64,000 bases of DNA from Agitococcus lubricus (GCF_003051055.1 NZ_QAON01000001.1:1-64000), one strand, 5' to 3'; positions 1-9,155 are shown, counted from the stretch's first letter. Numbers and translations: made by a program. Notes: generated by a model from the letters alone, not told the origin.

Positions 1-31
1 TCGGCTTTTTCATTGACTTCGTTGCTTTCAT
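1..31 (-). CDS. 5' end of a leftward gene, cut by window edge
   Basis: An ATG on the minus strand is preceded three bases upstream by GAGGTG, a good Shine-Dalgarno match, and opens a frame that runs off the left edge after ten codons (MKATKSMKKP). A TATACT box about 30 bases further upstream, with AGGACA 17 bases before it, could be its promoter. The lysine-rich start could be the n-region of a signal peptide or a basic cytosolic protein. The product cannot be identified from ten residues. Confidence 0.35.
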   Translation of the reverse strand, partial: MKATKSMKKP

Positions 32-132
32 AAACACCTCTACTTGCAGTATAAATACTACCTATCAAAGTGTCCTGTTCTATTAAACCATTACATTATA
101 GGCAAACGGTGGTTGAGCAGAATCACGGTGGT

Positions 133-167
133 TGAGCGGAGTCGAAACCACACTTCGACTCTGCTCA
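133..167. repeat. Dispersed palindromic repeat (TGAGCGGAGTCGAA family)
   Basis: An inverted repeat has arms TGAGCGGAGTCGAA (133-146) and TTCGACTCTGCTCA (154-167), with one mismatch and a 7-base loop. A partial extra copy of the GGTGGTTGAGC start lies just before it. The same palindrome recurs at 28301-28342 (perfect) and as one arm near 22100. It sits downstream of fbpB, so the RNA hairpin may help to end that transcript. Confidence 0.7.
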
Positions 168-181
168 GTGTACTTTTAAAT

Positions 182-1756
182 CTATGTTTGATTGCTACGA
201 GTAATCAACCACACAGGCACTAAACCCACCAATACCAATAATACCGCAGGCAAAGCGGCTTGTTGCCATTGACCTTCGGAAGTCATTTCAAAAATTCGTA
301 CCGCTAAAGTATCCCAACCAAAAGGTCGGGTCATTAAGGTAATCGGTAATTCTTTCATCACATCAACAAAGACCAATAATAACGCAGTTATTAAGCCTTG
401 ACGCATCATGGGAATATGAATCACACGCAACAAATGCCACCCTGTATAACCCAAATTACGCGCGGCCAATTCTTGGTTGTAGCTAATTCGCTCTAAAGCG
501 GTTTGAGTCGGTTGTAAACCCACCGCCAAAAAACGTAATAAATAGGCCAACAACATCACCGCTAACGTGCCTTTAAAAATCGCACTTTGGCTTAAAGCAA
601 ATTGTGCTATTAAATAATTATCTAACCATGCAATTGGTACAAAAATCCCAACGGCCAAGACTGCCCCCGGAATGGCATAACCTAAACTAGCCATTTTTAC
701 CATGACACCAATATGGGTTTGGGCAATACGCCGTTTGCCATAAGCCAATACTAAGGCCACACTCACCACCAAAATCGCGGCGAGTGACGATAAGATGACT
801 GAATGACTGACAAAACCCCAATAACGACTGTCTAAATCTTGCCGACTTTGGTATGCCCACACCATCAATTGTGCCAATGGAACAATAAACGCAATCGCTA
901 ATACACCAAGACACGACAAACTTGCTGCCCACGCACGCCAACCTGTCAACCTTAAAGCCTGTTGTTGGCTGTGCCGACCCGTTGCCGTATAACGCCGCGC
1001 ACCACGCACCATTTGTTCTATGAGCATTAGGCCAAACGCTATCACCACCAATAAAGAGGCTAACTGACTGGCGGTATCAAGTGAAAATAAGGAAAACCAT
1101 GATTTATAAATAGCCGTGGTAAAGGTATCGACATTTAACACCGCCACCGCACCAAAATCGGCTAAGGTTTCCATTAACACCAATAACCCACCTGCGGCAA
1201 TCCACGGTTTAGCCATCGGTAAGGCCAAACGCCAAAAACCTTGTTGGCGCGAAAAACCCAAACTTTGTCCTGCTTCTAAGGCACGATTACCCATGGTTAA
1301 AAAGGCATTTCTGGCCAATAAATACACATAAGGATAAAAAGCGAGACTCATGACCCAAATTGCGCCCGACACCGAACGCATTTCAGGAATATGTTGTTGT
1401 AAGCCCATTGTGCTAGCGAGTTGTCGAACGACACCGCCATAGTCAAACAAACCACTTTGCACAAAGGCTAACACATAGGTAGGAATGGCTAAAGGCAACA
1501 TTAATGCCCATGCCAAATAACGCGAAGCAGGAAAAACATACATCGCGGTTAGCCACGCTAAACCCACACCCAACAATACTGTCAGGCTGAGTGTACCAAC
1601 CGCTAAATATAAGGTATTGCTTAATAAATCGGGCAACACATAGTGGCGTAAATGTGTCCAAATCTCGGGGTCAATTGACCACAAAGAACTCAATACCACC
1701 ACTAAGGGTAAACAGGCTAATGCCGATAATAAATAAATGGCTAGCCTTAACAACAT
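182..1756 (-). CDS. fbpB: Iron(III) ABC transporter permease, FbpB type
   Basis: The product is a 524-residue inner-membrane permease that moves ferric iron delivered by the periplasmic binding protein FbpA. It is a fused double permease with two BPD_transp_1 halves (roughly residues 45-250 and 310-515) and about 12 hydrophobic segments, the usual length for FbpB/AfuB/SfuB. An EAA-type loop is visible in each half, for example around EAGQSLGFSRQQGF and ELAARNLGYTGWHL. Its ATG overlaps the fbpA stop by one base (TAATG), so the two are translationally coupled. No ATP-binding subunit gene follows; a hairpin and a separately promoted gene come next, so the ATPase must be elsewhere. The substrate is inferred from the partner. 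Confidence 0.88.
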   Translation of the reverse strand: MLLRLAIYLLSALACLPLVVVLSSLWSIDPEIWTHLRHYVLPDLLSNTLYLAVGTLSLTVLLGVGLAWLTAMYVFPASRYLAWALMLPLAIPTYVLAFVQSGLFDYGGVVRQLASTMGLQQHIPEMRSVSGAIWVMSLAFYPYVYLLARNAFLTMGNRALEAGQSLGFSRQQGFWRLALPMAKPWIAAGGLLVLMETLADFGAVAVLNVDTFTTAIYKSWFSLFSLDTASQLASLLVVIAFGLMLIEQMVRGARRYTATGRHSQQQALRLTGWRAWAASLSCLGVLAIAFIVPLAQLMVWAYQSRQDLDSRYWGFVSHSVILSSLAAILVVSVALVLAYGKRRIAQTHIGVMVKMASLGYAIPGAVLAVGIFVPIAWLDNYLIAQFALSQSAIFKGTLAVMLLAYLLRFLAVGLQPTQTALERISYNQELAARNLGYTGWHLLRVIHIPMMRQGLITALLLVFVDVMKELPITLMTRPFGWDTLAVRIFEMTSEGQWQQAALPAVLLVLVGLVPVWLITRSNQT

Positions 1757-2772
1757 TAACGATACCCTGCTCTATCCATCAACATCGTGGCTTTGGCTTG
1801 TAATTGACCTGCTTTATCCACATTGATGACACTTTGTTTAAAGGCTCCCCATGCGGCAACGGTGGCATCGGTTTTAATGGTTGGATTAACAGGATATTCT
1901 AAATTACTGTCGGCAAATAAGTTTTGTGCCTTAGCTGACGATAACCACTCTAATAACTTAATCGCTTCGGCTTTGTTTTTGGCGTGTTTGGTCACGCCTG
2001 CCCCTGCCACATTCACATGCACACCATCTAACTGACCTTTGACTTTTTGTTGATTTGGCCAAAAAATCTTTACGCTGGCTGTGGGTTGTTTTTCGATAAA
2101 ACGGCCAAAATAATAGGTATTGGCAATACCTACCGCACAAGGTGCTTGTGGGTCGGCAATCGCTTCTAATAATTTTGTATCATCGGCAAACGGTACTAAG
2201 GCTAAATTATTAACCCAACCTTTGACCAATTGTTCGGTTTTGGCTTCGCCATGTGTGGCCATTAACATCGCTACTAAAGACTGGTTATAAACTTTTTTAG
2301 AAGAACGTAAACACAATTTATCTTTAAACGTGACATTGGCTAAATCTTCATAACTGGATAATGTTTTAACATCAATTTTATTAGGGTTATAAAACATTGT
2401 CCGCGCGCGTACCGATAAACCAAACCATTGTTGTTTGGGGTCTCGTAAATGACTGGGTACATTTTTTTGTAAAGTGGCCGATTTAACTGGCTGTAATAAG
2501 CCTAAATTTGCTGCTTGCCACAAATTACCTGCATCAACAGTTAATAAAATATCGGCGGCAGTATTTGCGCCCTCACTTTGTAATCTCGCCAATAAAGGCC
2601 CTTCTTTGTCGGTGATAAATTTTACTTCTACGCCTGTTTCTGCTTTATAGGCATCAAATAACGGTTTAATCAATTGTTCATTACGCGCGGAATACACCAC
2701 CACTTCTGCTGCGGAAGCGATAGAGGCCACTAGGGTAGAGGCGATTATTAAGCTATTGATTAACTTCATCAT
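1756..2772 (-). CDS. fbpA: Periplasmic ferric-iron-binding protein FbpA
   Basis: The 338-residue solute-binding protein starts with a signal peptide (hydrophobic core about residues 5-20, cleavage near ASAA/EVVVYSAR). The VVVYSAR start of the mature protein and the tandem tyrosines Y220-Y221 in NTYYFGRF are typical of class II ferric-binding proteins, where the tyrosine pair coordinates Fe(III) together with a synergistic anion. It hands iron to FbpB, encoded immediately downstream. A Fur-box-like sequence about 40 bases upstream of the start suggests repression under iron-replete conditions. Two adjacent ATGs open the frame; the first is used here and the second would cost only one residue. 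Confidence 0.9.
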   Translation of the reverse strand: MMKLINSLIIASTLVASIASAAEVVVYSARNEQLIKPLFDAYKAETGVEVKFITDKEGPLLARLQSEGANTAADILLTVDAGNLWQAANLGLLQPVKSATLQKNVPSHLRDPKQQWFGLSVRARTMFYNPNKIDVKTLSSYEDLANVTFKDKLCLRSSKKVYNQSLVAMLMATHGEAKTEQLVKGWVNNLALVPFADDTKLLEAIADPQAPCAVGIANTYYFGRFIEKQPTASVKIFWPNQQKVKGQLDGVHVNVAGAGVTKHAKNKAEAIKLLEWLSSAKAQNLFADSNLEYPVNPTIKTDATVAAWGAFKQSVINVDKAGQLQAKATMLMDRAGYR

Positions 2773-2812
2773 AGATAACCTTGCAAAAATCGGTAAAAAT
2801 ACAATTATAAAT

Positions 2813-2831
2813 GATAATAACTCTCATTATA
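2813..2831 (-). promoter_or_regulatory. Fur-box-like operator upstream of fbpAB
   Basis: The 19-base stretch GATAATAACTCTCATTATA matches 14 of 19 positions of the classical Fur consensus GATAATGATAATCATTATC. It lies about 40 bases upstream of the fbpA start, where a promoter is expected, and fits iron-dependent repression of the transporter. Confidence 0.65.
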
Positions 2832-3174
2832 ATCCGTTTAACCAGAAGAAGTCGTCGAATTAATAAAATCCATCAGGAAGAGATATCAAAACAGACGCGT
2901 GATATGCGATATGATGTTCTACTGAGATTATGTGTATGCTACAGAGCCACAACAGAATCATCCCTTACGCTCTCTCTCCTAGCCTAGGCCACACCTTTCA
3001 CCAAAATCCTTTACAATACCGTCCTTTGTATGAAGCAAACTCATGTACCTTGAGTATTATTTGTCGCTATTATCAGGATGAGTTCTTGGTATGACCGTCG
3101 TTTACTGTGGATAGACTCCAATCCTATATTGCCTAGTTCTTATTCCAAACTTATTGTCAGTTTAAGGTGGCGTT
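2832..3174. other. Divergent intergenic region, fbpA / rlmA
   Basis: The non-coding spacer between the Fur box and rlmA holds no convincing gene. The only distinct signal is AAGGTGG about six bases before the rlmA ATG, a good ribosome-binding site. A frame starting at 3078 lacks a strong ribosome-binding site and runs into rlmA out of frame, so it was not called. Confidence 0.5.
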
Positions 3175-3987
3175 ATGCCCATTGCTCTTATTTGCCCACT
3201 CTGCCGCACACCACTACAGCCAGCGATACAAGGACTGGTTTGCCAACAACAACATCGCTTTGATACCGCCAAAGAAGGCTACGTCAATCTATTGTTAGTA
3301 CAACAAAAAAAATCCAAAGCACCAGGTGACAATGATGAGATGGTCAAAGCCCGTCGTGAGTTTTTGCAAGCAGGTTATTACCAACCCTTAGCCGATGCTG
3401 TTTGTACCATTTTGCAATCAATTCATGCTCATCATTTAGTCGATATTGGTTGTGGTGAAGGTTATTACACCGAACGGTTTAGTCACGTATGCACAAATGT
3501 ATTAGGTCTAGATATTGCCAAAACTGCCGTACAAATTGCTGCCAAAAAACACAAACATATCCAATGGCTAGTCGCAAGTGGGGCATTATTACCCATTGAA
3601 AATCAATCGGTTGATGCCATAAGTAGTTTATTTAGTCCTATTCCTGTTGCCGAGATGGCGCGTGTGTTAAAAAACAATGGTCATATTTTAATTGTGCGCC
3701 CTGCCGATACCCATTTATATCATTTGCGTGAGGCGTTATTTGGTGAAGTTCGCGCACATCAACCCGATAAATTTTTAGAAGAATTAGAATCAGCCTTTAC
3801 GTTAATTTCACAACAAGAATTGCGTTTTGATTTGGAACTACCACAAACCGCGCTCAAACAGTTATTAGCCATGACACCGTATGTGTGGAAAGCCAAACCC
3901 GAACGCCGTTTAGCTCTCGAGCAGCAACGTCATTTCAAAACCGAAGCCGCCTTTAGTTTGATGTTGCTGAGTAAAAAACATGATTAA
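3175..3987 (+). CDS. rlmA: 23S rRNA (guanine-N1) methyltransferase RlmA
   Basis: The 270-residue SAM-dependent methyltransferase is expected to methylate N1 of G745 in 23S rRNA helix 35 (RlmA-I type in Gram-negatives). The N-terminal zinc-binding motif is intact: CPLC at residues 7-10, then C23 and H27. The Rossmann SAM motif VDIGCGEGYYT follows near residue 90, and the KAPGDNDEMVKARREFL segment after the zinc module is typical of the family. An AAGGTGG ribosome-binding site precedes the ATG. Its last eight bases overlap the start of earP, so the genes are probably co-transcribed. The spread between RlmA and TlrB-like specificities cannot be settled by reading, but the genomic background favours G745. 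Confidence 0.9.
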   Translation: MPIALICPLCRTPLQPAIQGLVCQQQHRFDTAKEGYVNLLLVQQKKSKAPGDNDEMVKARREFLQAGYYQPLADAVCTILQSIHAHHLVDIGCGEGYYTERFSHVCTNVLGLDIAKTAVQIAAKKHKHIQWLVASGALLPIENQSVDAISSLFSPIPVAEMARVLKNNGHILIVRPADTHLYHLREALFGEVRAHQPDKFLEELESAFTLISQQELRFDLELPQTALKQLLAMTPYVWKAKPERRLALEQQRHFKTEAAFSLMLLSKKHD

Positions 3988-5119
3988 TAGCATCGACATC
4001 TTCTGTACGGTCATCGACAATTTGGGTGATATTGGCGTTTGTTGGCGGCTTGCCAAACAACTACACCACGAATATGACCTACAAGTTCGGCTATGGGTGG
4101 ATGACCTACATAGCTTTAGCCAATTTGAGCGCGTGGTCAGCGTCTCACATGCACAGCAAACGGTAAACGGTATCGACATTTATCGGTGGTCAATACAGGA
4201 CGATTTTTCGACTATCCTGCCTGCTGATGTGGTGATTGAAGGCTTTGGCTGTCGATTGCCAGACGCCTATTTAGACCACATGGCACATGCTCACCCTGCA
4301 CCAGTTTGGTTAAACCTAGAATACTTATCCGCCGAACATTGGGTGAGTGATTGTCATGGCATGTTATCCATACACCCCCGTTTAGGCCTCAAACAATATT
4401 TCTTTTTTCCGAGTTTTTTGGCGCAAAGTGGTGGCTTACTCCGCGAGTCTGAACTACTAAACCAACGTCTGCGATTTTGCCAGTCTCAACAAACACAGGC
4501 CCTATTTTGGCAAAGTATTGGTTGTGCTGATGCACCATCGTTTCGCACTAAAATGTCACTGTTTGCCTACGAAAATCCCGCCATTATCGGTTTACTGACC
4601 GCACTCAGCCAACAAGATAGCCCCAGTCTCGTGGTGATTCCTCAAAATCGCGCCTTGCATTGTGTCAATGCATTTTTAGGGAAATCATTGCGTGTAGGCG
4701 ATGTAGTCAACTGCGGACAACTGCGTATTTGTGTCATCGACTTACTATCACCCAGCCAATATGACCATTTATTATGGGCATGTGACTTAAATATTGTGCG
4801 TGGCGAAGACTCCTTTGTACGTGCACATTGGGCAGGCAAACCGCTTTTGTGGGATATTTATCCACAAGCCGATTTAGCCCATCTCCACAAACTGAGCGCT
4901 TGGTTAGCCTGCGCTGCCCCTTTTATTGATGCAAGCTGGCAACAACTGCAAAGTTATTGGGTCAATCAACAAAATAGCCCCGACTATTGGCAGTCACTCA
5001 CACCACAATTAGCCAGTCGACAGGTAGAACATGAAGCCTTTTGTCAGTTTTTAGCGCAACAAGACTCACTTTGCCAGCAACTTGTCACTTTTTGTACCAA
5101 AAAGCATGATGCAATTTAA
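3980..5119 (+). CDS. earP: EF-P arginine rhamnosyltransferase EarP
   Basis: The 379-residue GT-B inverting glycosyltransferase transfers rhamnose from dTDP-L-rhamnose to Arg32 of elongation factor P. The N-terminal motif DNLGDIGVCWRLAKQL contains D13 and D17, the conserved aspartates needed in characterised EarP proteins. The C-terminal signature RGEDSFVRAHWAGKPLLWD, with its catalytic-region glutamate, is intact near residues 275-293. It overlaps rlmA by eight bases and is followed 52 bases later by efp, its substrate gene. The EarP-EF-P pairing is found in a subset of gamma- and betaproteobacteria and replaces the EpmABC lysine pathway. Confidence 0.95.
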   Translation: MINSIDIFCTVIDNLGDIGVCWRLAKQLHHEYDLQVRLWVDDLHSFSQFERVVSVSHAQQTVNGIDIYRWSIQDDFSTILPADVVIEGFGCRLPDAYLDHMAHAHPAPVWLNLEYLSAEHWVSDCHGMLSIHPRLGLKQYFFFPSFLAQSGGLLRESELLNQRLRFCQSQQTQALFWQSIGCADAPSFRTKMSLFAYENPAIIGLLTALSQQDSPSLVVIPQNRALHCVNAFLGKSLRVGDVVNCGQLRICVIDLLSPSQYDHLLWACDLNIVRGEDSFVRAHWAGKPLLWDIYPQADLAHLHKLSAWLACAAPFIDASWQQLQSYWVNQQNSPDYWQSLTPQLASRQVEHEAFCQFLAQQDSLCQQLVTFCTKKHDAI

Positions 5120-5171
5120 GCCGCTTTAGGTAAAATACCGCCTGCCTAATTTTTAGTGTGTAGTTAATCCC

Positions 5172-5738
5172 ATGAAAACCGCTCAAGAACTCCGTGCTGG
5201 TAACGTATTTATGGTTGGCACTGAGCCAATGGTTGTTGTAAAAGCCGAATACAACAAATCTGGCCGTAATGCTGCCGTTGTAAAAATGAAATTGCGTAAC
5301 TTATTAAACGGTCAACAAACTGAAACCGTTTATAAAGCCGACGAAAAATTTGAACCTGTATTCTTAGAAAGCAAAGACGTGACTTTCTCTTACTTTGCAG
5401 ACCCGATGTATATTTTTGTAGACGCTGACTACGAACAATACGAAGTAGAAAAAGACAACTTAGGCGATGCTGTTAACTTTATTGAAGACGGTATGGAAGA
5501 AACCTGCCAAGCGGTATTTTATAACGGCAAAGCGATTTCTGTAGAATTACCAACAACGATTGTACGTACCGTTGCTTATACCGAACCAGCCGCTCGTGGC
5601 GATACGTCGGGTAAAGTGATGAAACAAGCCAAATTAGCCAACGGTTATGAAGTGCAAGTCGCTGCCTTTATCGAAATTGGTGAACGTATCGAAATTGATA
5701 CGCGGACGGGCGAATTCAAATCACGAGCTAAAAACTAA
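5172..5738 (+). CDS. efp: Elongation factor P (Arg32 type)
   Basis: The 188-residue translation factor relieves ribosome stalling at polyproline stretches. It has the usual three-barrel length and the closing [11 protein letters not shown] motif. The tip of the domain I loop reads NKSGRN, placing arginine at position 32, the residue modified by EarP, instead of the lysine used by EpmA-type EF-P. The gene directly upstream is earP, which is consistent. The DNA has the regular codon choice of a highly expressed gene. A strong hairpin-T-tract terminator follows the stop codon. Confidence 0.97.
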   Translation: MKTAQELRAGNVFMVGTEPMVVVKAEYNKSGRNAAVVKMKLRNLLNGQQTETVYKADEKFEPVFLESKDVTFSYFADPMYIFVDADYEQYEVEKDNLGDAVNFIEDGMEETCQAVFYNGKAISVELPTTIVRTVAYTEPAARGDTSGKVMKQAKLANGYEVQVAAFIEIGERIEIDTRTGEFKSRAKN

Positions 5739-5750
5739 GTTGGCACCAAT

Positions 5751-5777
5751 AAAAAAGGCGCGTGATGCGCCTTTTTT
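5751..5777 (+). terminator. Rho-independent terminator after efp
   Basis: The stem GGCGC/GCGCC with a 5-base loop is flanked by six A residues and a run of T, 12 bases after the efp stop. It is a textbook intrinsic terminator for the rlmA-earP-efp unit. Confidence 0.9.
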
Positions 5778-6077
5778 AATACCTCTTCACATGTATCTCT
5801 GCGCACGTTTTAAGGGCAAATACACAAAAATGCTTTTATAAAAAATAGATGCCTTAAACTAGGCTGAATAAGCAAACCATCCTCAATTAAGCTCATAAAG
5901 TTGCTCTTTTCACACCTTAATAACTATCATATAGTCTCACTAATATTTCTATCACTGTCCCTTGCAAGCCGTTAATTGGCCTTCTACACTCTAAATCATT
6001 GCATCGTAATATAACCAATGCGCGTCGAATAAAGACTCGCAATAATGCTTATTTTCTACCTTTATAATGGACTTATC
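5778..6077. other. Intergenic region before the YadA-like gene
   Basis: About 300 AT-rich bases separate the efp terminator from the autotransporter. No gene or RNA structure is evident. It presumably holds the promoter of the autotransporter, but no box stands out clearly. Confidence 0.4.
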
Positions 6078-7787
6078 ATGCTAAAGCATCCTTCTTTACA
6101 CCTTAAAATTTTAGTTAGTACTATCACTGTAGGATTAAACATGCCAACGGTAGCTGCTGACTTAACAGTAGACGGTAAACTTACCGTTAACACAGGAGGT
6201 ATTAACGTAACATCAGGCAGTATTCAGATTGAACAAGGCAGTTTGCATGCACGTAACGGTATAAGTACAAATGGAGACATTTTTGCTGGTAAAATTTATA
6301 GCAAAAGCACACAATTTGTTGACACTTATACAAATACGTTATCCACGTACGAAATCACCACAGAGAATCTTAGTGTGGCAGGAAACATCGCCAATAAGGG
6401 CTCGTTCACCAATGATGGTAATATTAAAAACACGGGAAGTATTCAAAATACAGGAGATATTACCGTAACATCAGGCAATATCTGGATTCAACAAGGCAGT
6501 TTGCATGCACGTAACGGTATAAGTACAAATGAAGACATTTATGCTGGTAAAATTTATAGTAACAGCAGTCAATTTGGTGACACTTATACAAATACGTTAT
6601 CCACGTACGAAATCACCACAGAGAATCTTAGTGTGGCAGGAAACATCGCCAATAAGGGCTCGTTCACCAATGATGGTGATATTAAAAACACGGGAAATAT
6701 TCAAAATACAGGAGATATTATCGTAACATCAGGCAGTATTCGGATTCACCAAGGCAGCTTAGATTTATTTAAAAGTAATATGAGTATTGATGGAGACCTT
6801 TATGCTGGTACAATTTATGGTAAGAGCACGCAATTTAATGAGATGACAGCCAACAACATATCTACCACTCAGATAGATACACAAGGTCTACAGACGAATG
6901 GAATCACTAATACTGGCACGACGTCTACTAAAAAACTAGAAGTTATAGGCAATACAGAGACAAATGGAATCACTAACACTGGGATGATATTAAATACAGG
7001 AGATATTTTGCAACAGGGAAATCTGGAGGTACGTAACGGCGATATAGTGAGTACGGGCAATCTCTATGTAGAACAAGGCTTAATTGCTGGAAACCAAGGG
7101 GATTTTCGCTCTCTATTTGTTGGAGGTACGATTTCAAGCAACGACCTCACGAATTCAGGCACAATAAGCACCACAACACTGACCGTTTCTGGAGCGTCCA
7201 CCACACAAGGTATTAGTAATAACGGCAGTTTAAGCAGTACGGGAAATACGACCTTAAAATCCGCAGATAACAAAAGTCAAGTTGCCGTGACTAACGGGAA
7301 CATTACCGTGGGTGTTAGCAATGCTGGCGGCAGTATCAATGGCGTCACCGCGACGACCACTCAAACAGTGGTTCAAGGTGGTACTGGAACCACAACATTA
7401 ACCTTAGATGATACAGGGGCTACCTTTAACGGTACGAATAATACCCATGTTGTAGTGACAGGTGTCGCAAATGGTCAAAATACCTATGACGCCACTAATT
7501 ATGGTCAATTACGCAGCTTACGTACGGAAGTGATGACACAAATCAACGACATGAACACCGAGCTTTCGGGTGGAATTGCGGCCGTAACCGCCATGAGCAG
7601 TATTCCCCAACTAGACACGAATAAACAGTTTACAGTCGGTGTAGGCGCAGGCCACTATAATGGGAGCAATGCATTTGCCTTAGGCGCACGTTATCGCGTG
7701 AGTGAGGGTACCGTTGTCAGTGGCAGCTTTGCTAAATCTAACGACAGTAAACCTACGATTGGTGTTGGGGCTGGCCTTTCTTGGTAA
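6078..7787 (+). CDS. YadA-like trimeric autotransporter adhesin
   Basis: The surface protein has about 569 residues from the ATG at 6078. That start gives a clean signal peptide (MLKHPSLHLK, then a hydrophobic core ending in TVAA). An in-frame ATG at 6045 would add 11 hydrophobic residues; neither has a strong ribosome-binding site. The passenger is low-complexity, rich in Asn/Gly/Thr (NTGSIQNTGDI-type strings), and includes near-identical 86-residue repeats. The last roughly 90 residues form a YadA anchor: a coiled-coil neck (QLRSLRTEVMTQINDM), an A/G-rich stretch and four amphipathic beta strands ending in the aromatic W (GVGAGLSW). Such proteins trimerise in the outer membrane and mediate adhesion or autoagglutination. 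No ligand can be inferred. A terminator shared with the convergent gene follows. Confidence 0.85.
   Translation: MLKHPSLHLKILVSTITVGLNMPTVAADLTVDGKLTVNTGGINVTSGSIQIEQGSLHARNGISTNGDIFAGKIYSKSTQFVDTYTNTLSTYEITTENLSVAGNIANKGSFTNDGNIKNTGSIQNTGDITVTSGNIWIQQGSLHARNGISTNEDIYAGKIYSNSSQFGDTYTNTLSTYEITTENLSVAGNIANKGSFTNDGDIKNTGNIQNTGDIIVTSGSIRIHQGSLDLFKSNMSIDGDLYAGTIYGKSTQFNEMTANNISTTQIDTQGLQTNGITNTGTTSTKKLEVIGNTETNGITNTGMILNTGDILQQGNLEVRNGDIVSTGNLYVEQGLIAGNQGDFRSLFVGGTISSNDLTNSGTISTTTLTVSGASTTQGISNNGSLSSTGNTTLKSADNKSQVAVTNGNITVGVSNAGGSINGVTATTTQTVVQGGTGTTTLTLDDTGATFNGTNNTHVVVTGVANGQNTYDATNYGQLRSLRTEVMTQINDMNTELSGGIAAVTAMSSIPQLDTNKQFTVGVGAGHYNGSNAFALGARYRVSEGTVVSGSFAKSNDSKPTIGVGAGLSW
6201..6716 (+). 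repeat. 258-bp tandem repeats inside the adhesin gene
   Basis: Two consecutive 258-bp units (6201-6458 and 6459-6716) are nearly identical, and a third degenerate copy continues to about 6850. Each unit encodes 86 residues with the same order of motifs (VTSGSI, QQGSLHARNGIST, AGKIY, TENLSVAGNIANKGSF). Unit number can change by recombination without shifting the reading frame. Confidence 0.9.
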
Positions 7788-7800
7788 ATTATAGGATTAA

Positions 7801-7828
7801 AAAAGGGGGCTATGATGCCCCTTTTTTT
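7801..7828. terminator. Bidirectional terminator between convergent genes
   Basis: The stem GGGGC/GCCCC with loop TATGAT is flanked by A and T runs on the two sides. It lies between the adhesin stop and the b561-YceI stop (whose last codon touches its T run), so it can end transcription from both strands. Confidence 0.88.
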
Positions 7829-9155
7829 ACCGTGTACTCGCCTCTAACTTAAATTGTACCTTGACTGCTGCAGGAATACTGTCTGTTGCTGCCCACTCCC
7901 CTTGGCCAACGCCAAAATCGGTACGGTCTAGTTGAGCAATCCCTTCGGCATAAGCCTTCTTGCCGTTAATCTTTAAGCTAAAATCTAAAGTCACGGGTTT
8001 AGTTTGGTTACGTAGCGTTAATTGACCTTGTGCCTGATAACGCTGATTAGCCATTTTTTTCACACGTTTTGACACAAACACCGCTTGCGGATAATGTGCG
8101 GCATCAAACCAATCGGCACTGGGTAGCGCATTATCGCGCTCTTCATCACCCGTCGCTACTTTGGCTAAATTAACGGTCACTTTAATCCGTGCTTGTTCAA
8201 GTGCTTGCTCATCAAAGACAATCTCTGCTTGCCAATCAGTAAATGTACCTACAATCTCTGCACCAGACCACGAACTCACAAACCCCAACTGTGAGGCCTG
8301 ACGATTAAGCTGCCACACCGTCGGTTTAGCGACTGTCTGCGTCTGTTCTGTTAGGTCAGTACTCCGCTCTTGAACTGGCGTAGCGGCTGGCTCTATTGGA
8401 ACAATACTTTCTACGGACGGGATAGCGGTTTCAGGCTCAGCCTGCGGCGACGAATTAACGGGTGCAGTAATGGCGGTTACTACAGAGGCTTGGGTACGGG
8501 GCTTTTGAATGGGAATCCACCATGCTGCGCTAAACACTGTGGGCACTAAAGCCAAGACTAACCACAGTTTTGGCTCACGCCAGCCCTTGTTTGCCCCTAA
8601 GGCCATGTGACTAAATACCGCGTCTTTCACCCATAGCTGATGCTTTAACACCGCACCGATATGTGCTGCTAACAAGGCTAAAGTCAGCACCGCAATTAAG
8701 CTATGGCTCAGTTCGGCTAGGTCATGGATAACTTTTTTATTGTCTACCGTCAAATTCGCAATAAATGGTAAATGTGGGATAGGAACTGTACCAAATAAGA
8801 CCGTAGGAATATTGGTACTACTAGCCGAAACCAAAATCCATCCCGTGAGTGGCAAACCTAACATAATGCCATAAAAGCCTAAGTGTGCTAATTTGGCAGC
8901 CCACTGCTCCCATACAGGCATAGTGTCAGGGAGTGACGGCGGTTGATGTGTGAAACGCCAGCCAATACGCACACAAACCAGCGCTAAAATGGTAAAACCT
9001 ATGGACTTATGCAGTTGGAATAAGGCATATACTCCTGAGCCTTTTGGCTCATCTACCATACGCCAACCCAGTGCCAGTTGAAAAATAATGGCCGCCGCAA
9101 TAACCCAATGTAACAAGACCGCCGTTTTTGTGTAGTGTTTAGGGGGATTCGACAT
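7827..9155 (-). CDS. Cytochrome b561-YceI domain fusion
   Basis: The 442-residue protein has an N-terminal cytochrome b561 (CybB-type) four-helix membrane domain, residues 8-180, with candidate haem histidines H16, H49, H151 and H165. A further TM segment (about 195-212) and a Pro/Ala/Glu-rich linker lead to a C-terminal YceI-like lipocalin-fold domain, residues 278-442 (VWQLNRQASQLGF to the end). b561 domains pass electrons to or from quinone, and YceI domains bind isoprenoid-type lipids, so the fusion suggests a periplasmic quinone- or isoprenoid-linked redox function. That is inference. An AGGAG ribosome-binding site precedes the ATG. A separate YceI gene lies upstream on the same strand, with a terminator between the two. 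Confidence 0.85.
   Translation of the reverse strand: MSNPPKHYTKTAVLLHWVIAAAIIFQLALGWRMVDEPKGSGVYALFQLHKSIGFTILALVCVRIGWRFTHQPPSLPDTMPVWEQWAAKLAHLGFYGIMLGLPLTGWILVSASSTNIPTVLFGTVPIPHLPFIANLTVDNKKVIHDLAELSHSLIAVLTLALLAAHIGAVLKHQLWVKDAVFSHMALGANKGWREPKLWLVLALVPTVFSAAWWIPIQKPRTQASVVTAITAPVNSSPQAEPETAIPSVESIVPIEPAATPVQERSTDLTEQTQTVAKPTVWQLNRQASQLGFVSSWSGAEIVGTFTDWQAEIVFDEQALEQARIKVTVNLAKVATGDEERDNALPSADWFDAAHYPQAVFVSKRVKKMANQRYQAQGQLTLRNQTKPVTLDFSLKINGKKAYAEGIAQLDRTDFGVGQGEWAATDSIPAAVKVQFKLEASTR

Noticed and set aside
3078-3263. 61-codon plus-strand frame upstream of rlmA
   Set aside because: It overlaps the first 90 bases of rlmA out of frame, has only a weak ribosome-binding site and a composition unlike a protein-coding gene.
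6201-6850. Direct repeats as a mobile element or CRISPR
   Set aside because: The units are in-frame multiples of three within the adhesin gene and lack inverted ends or spacers.
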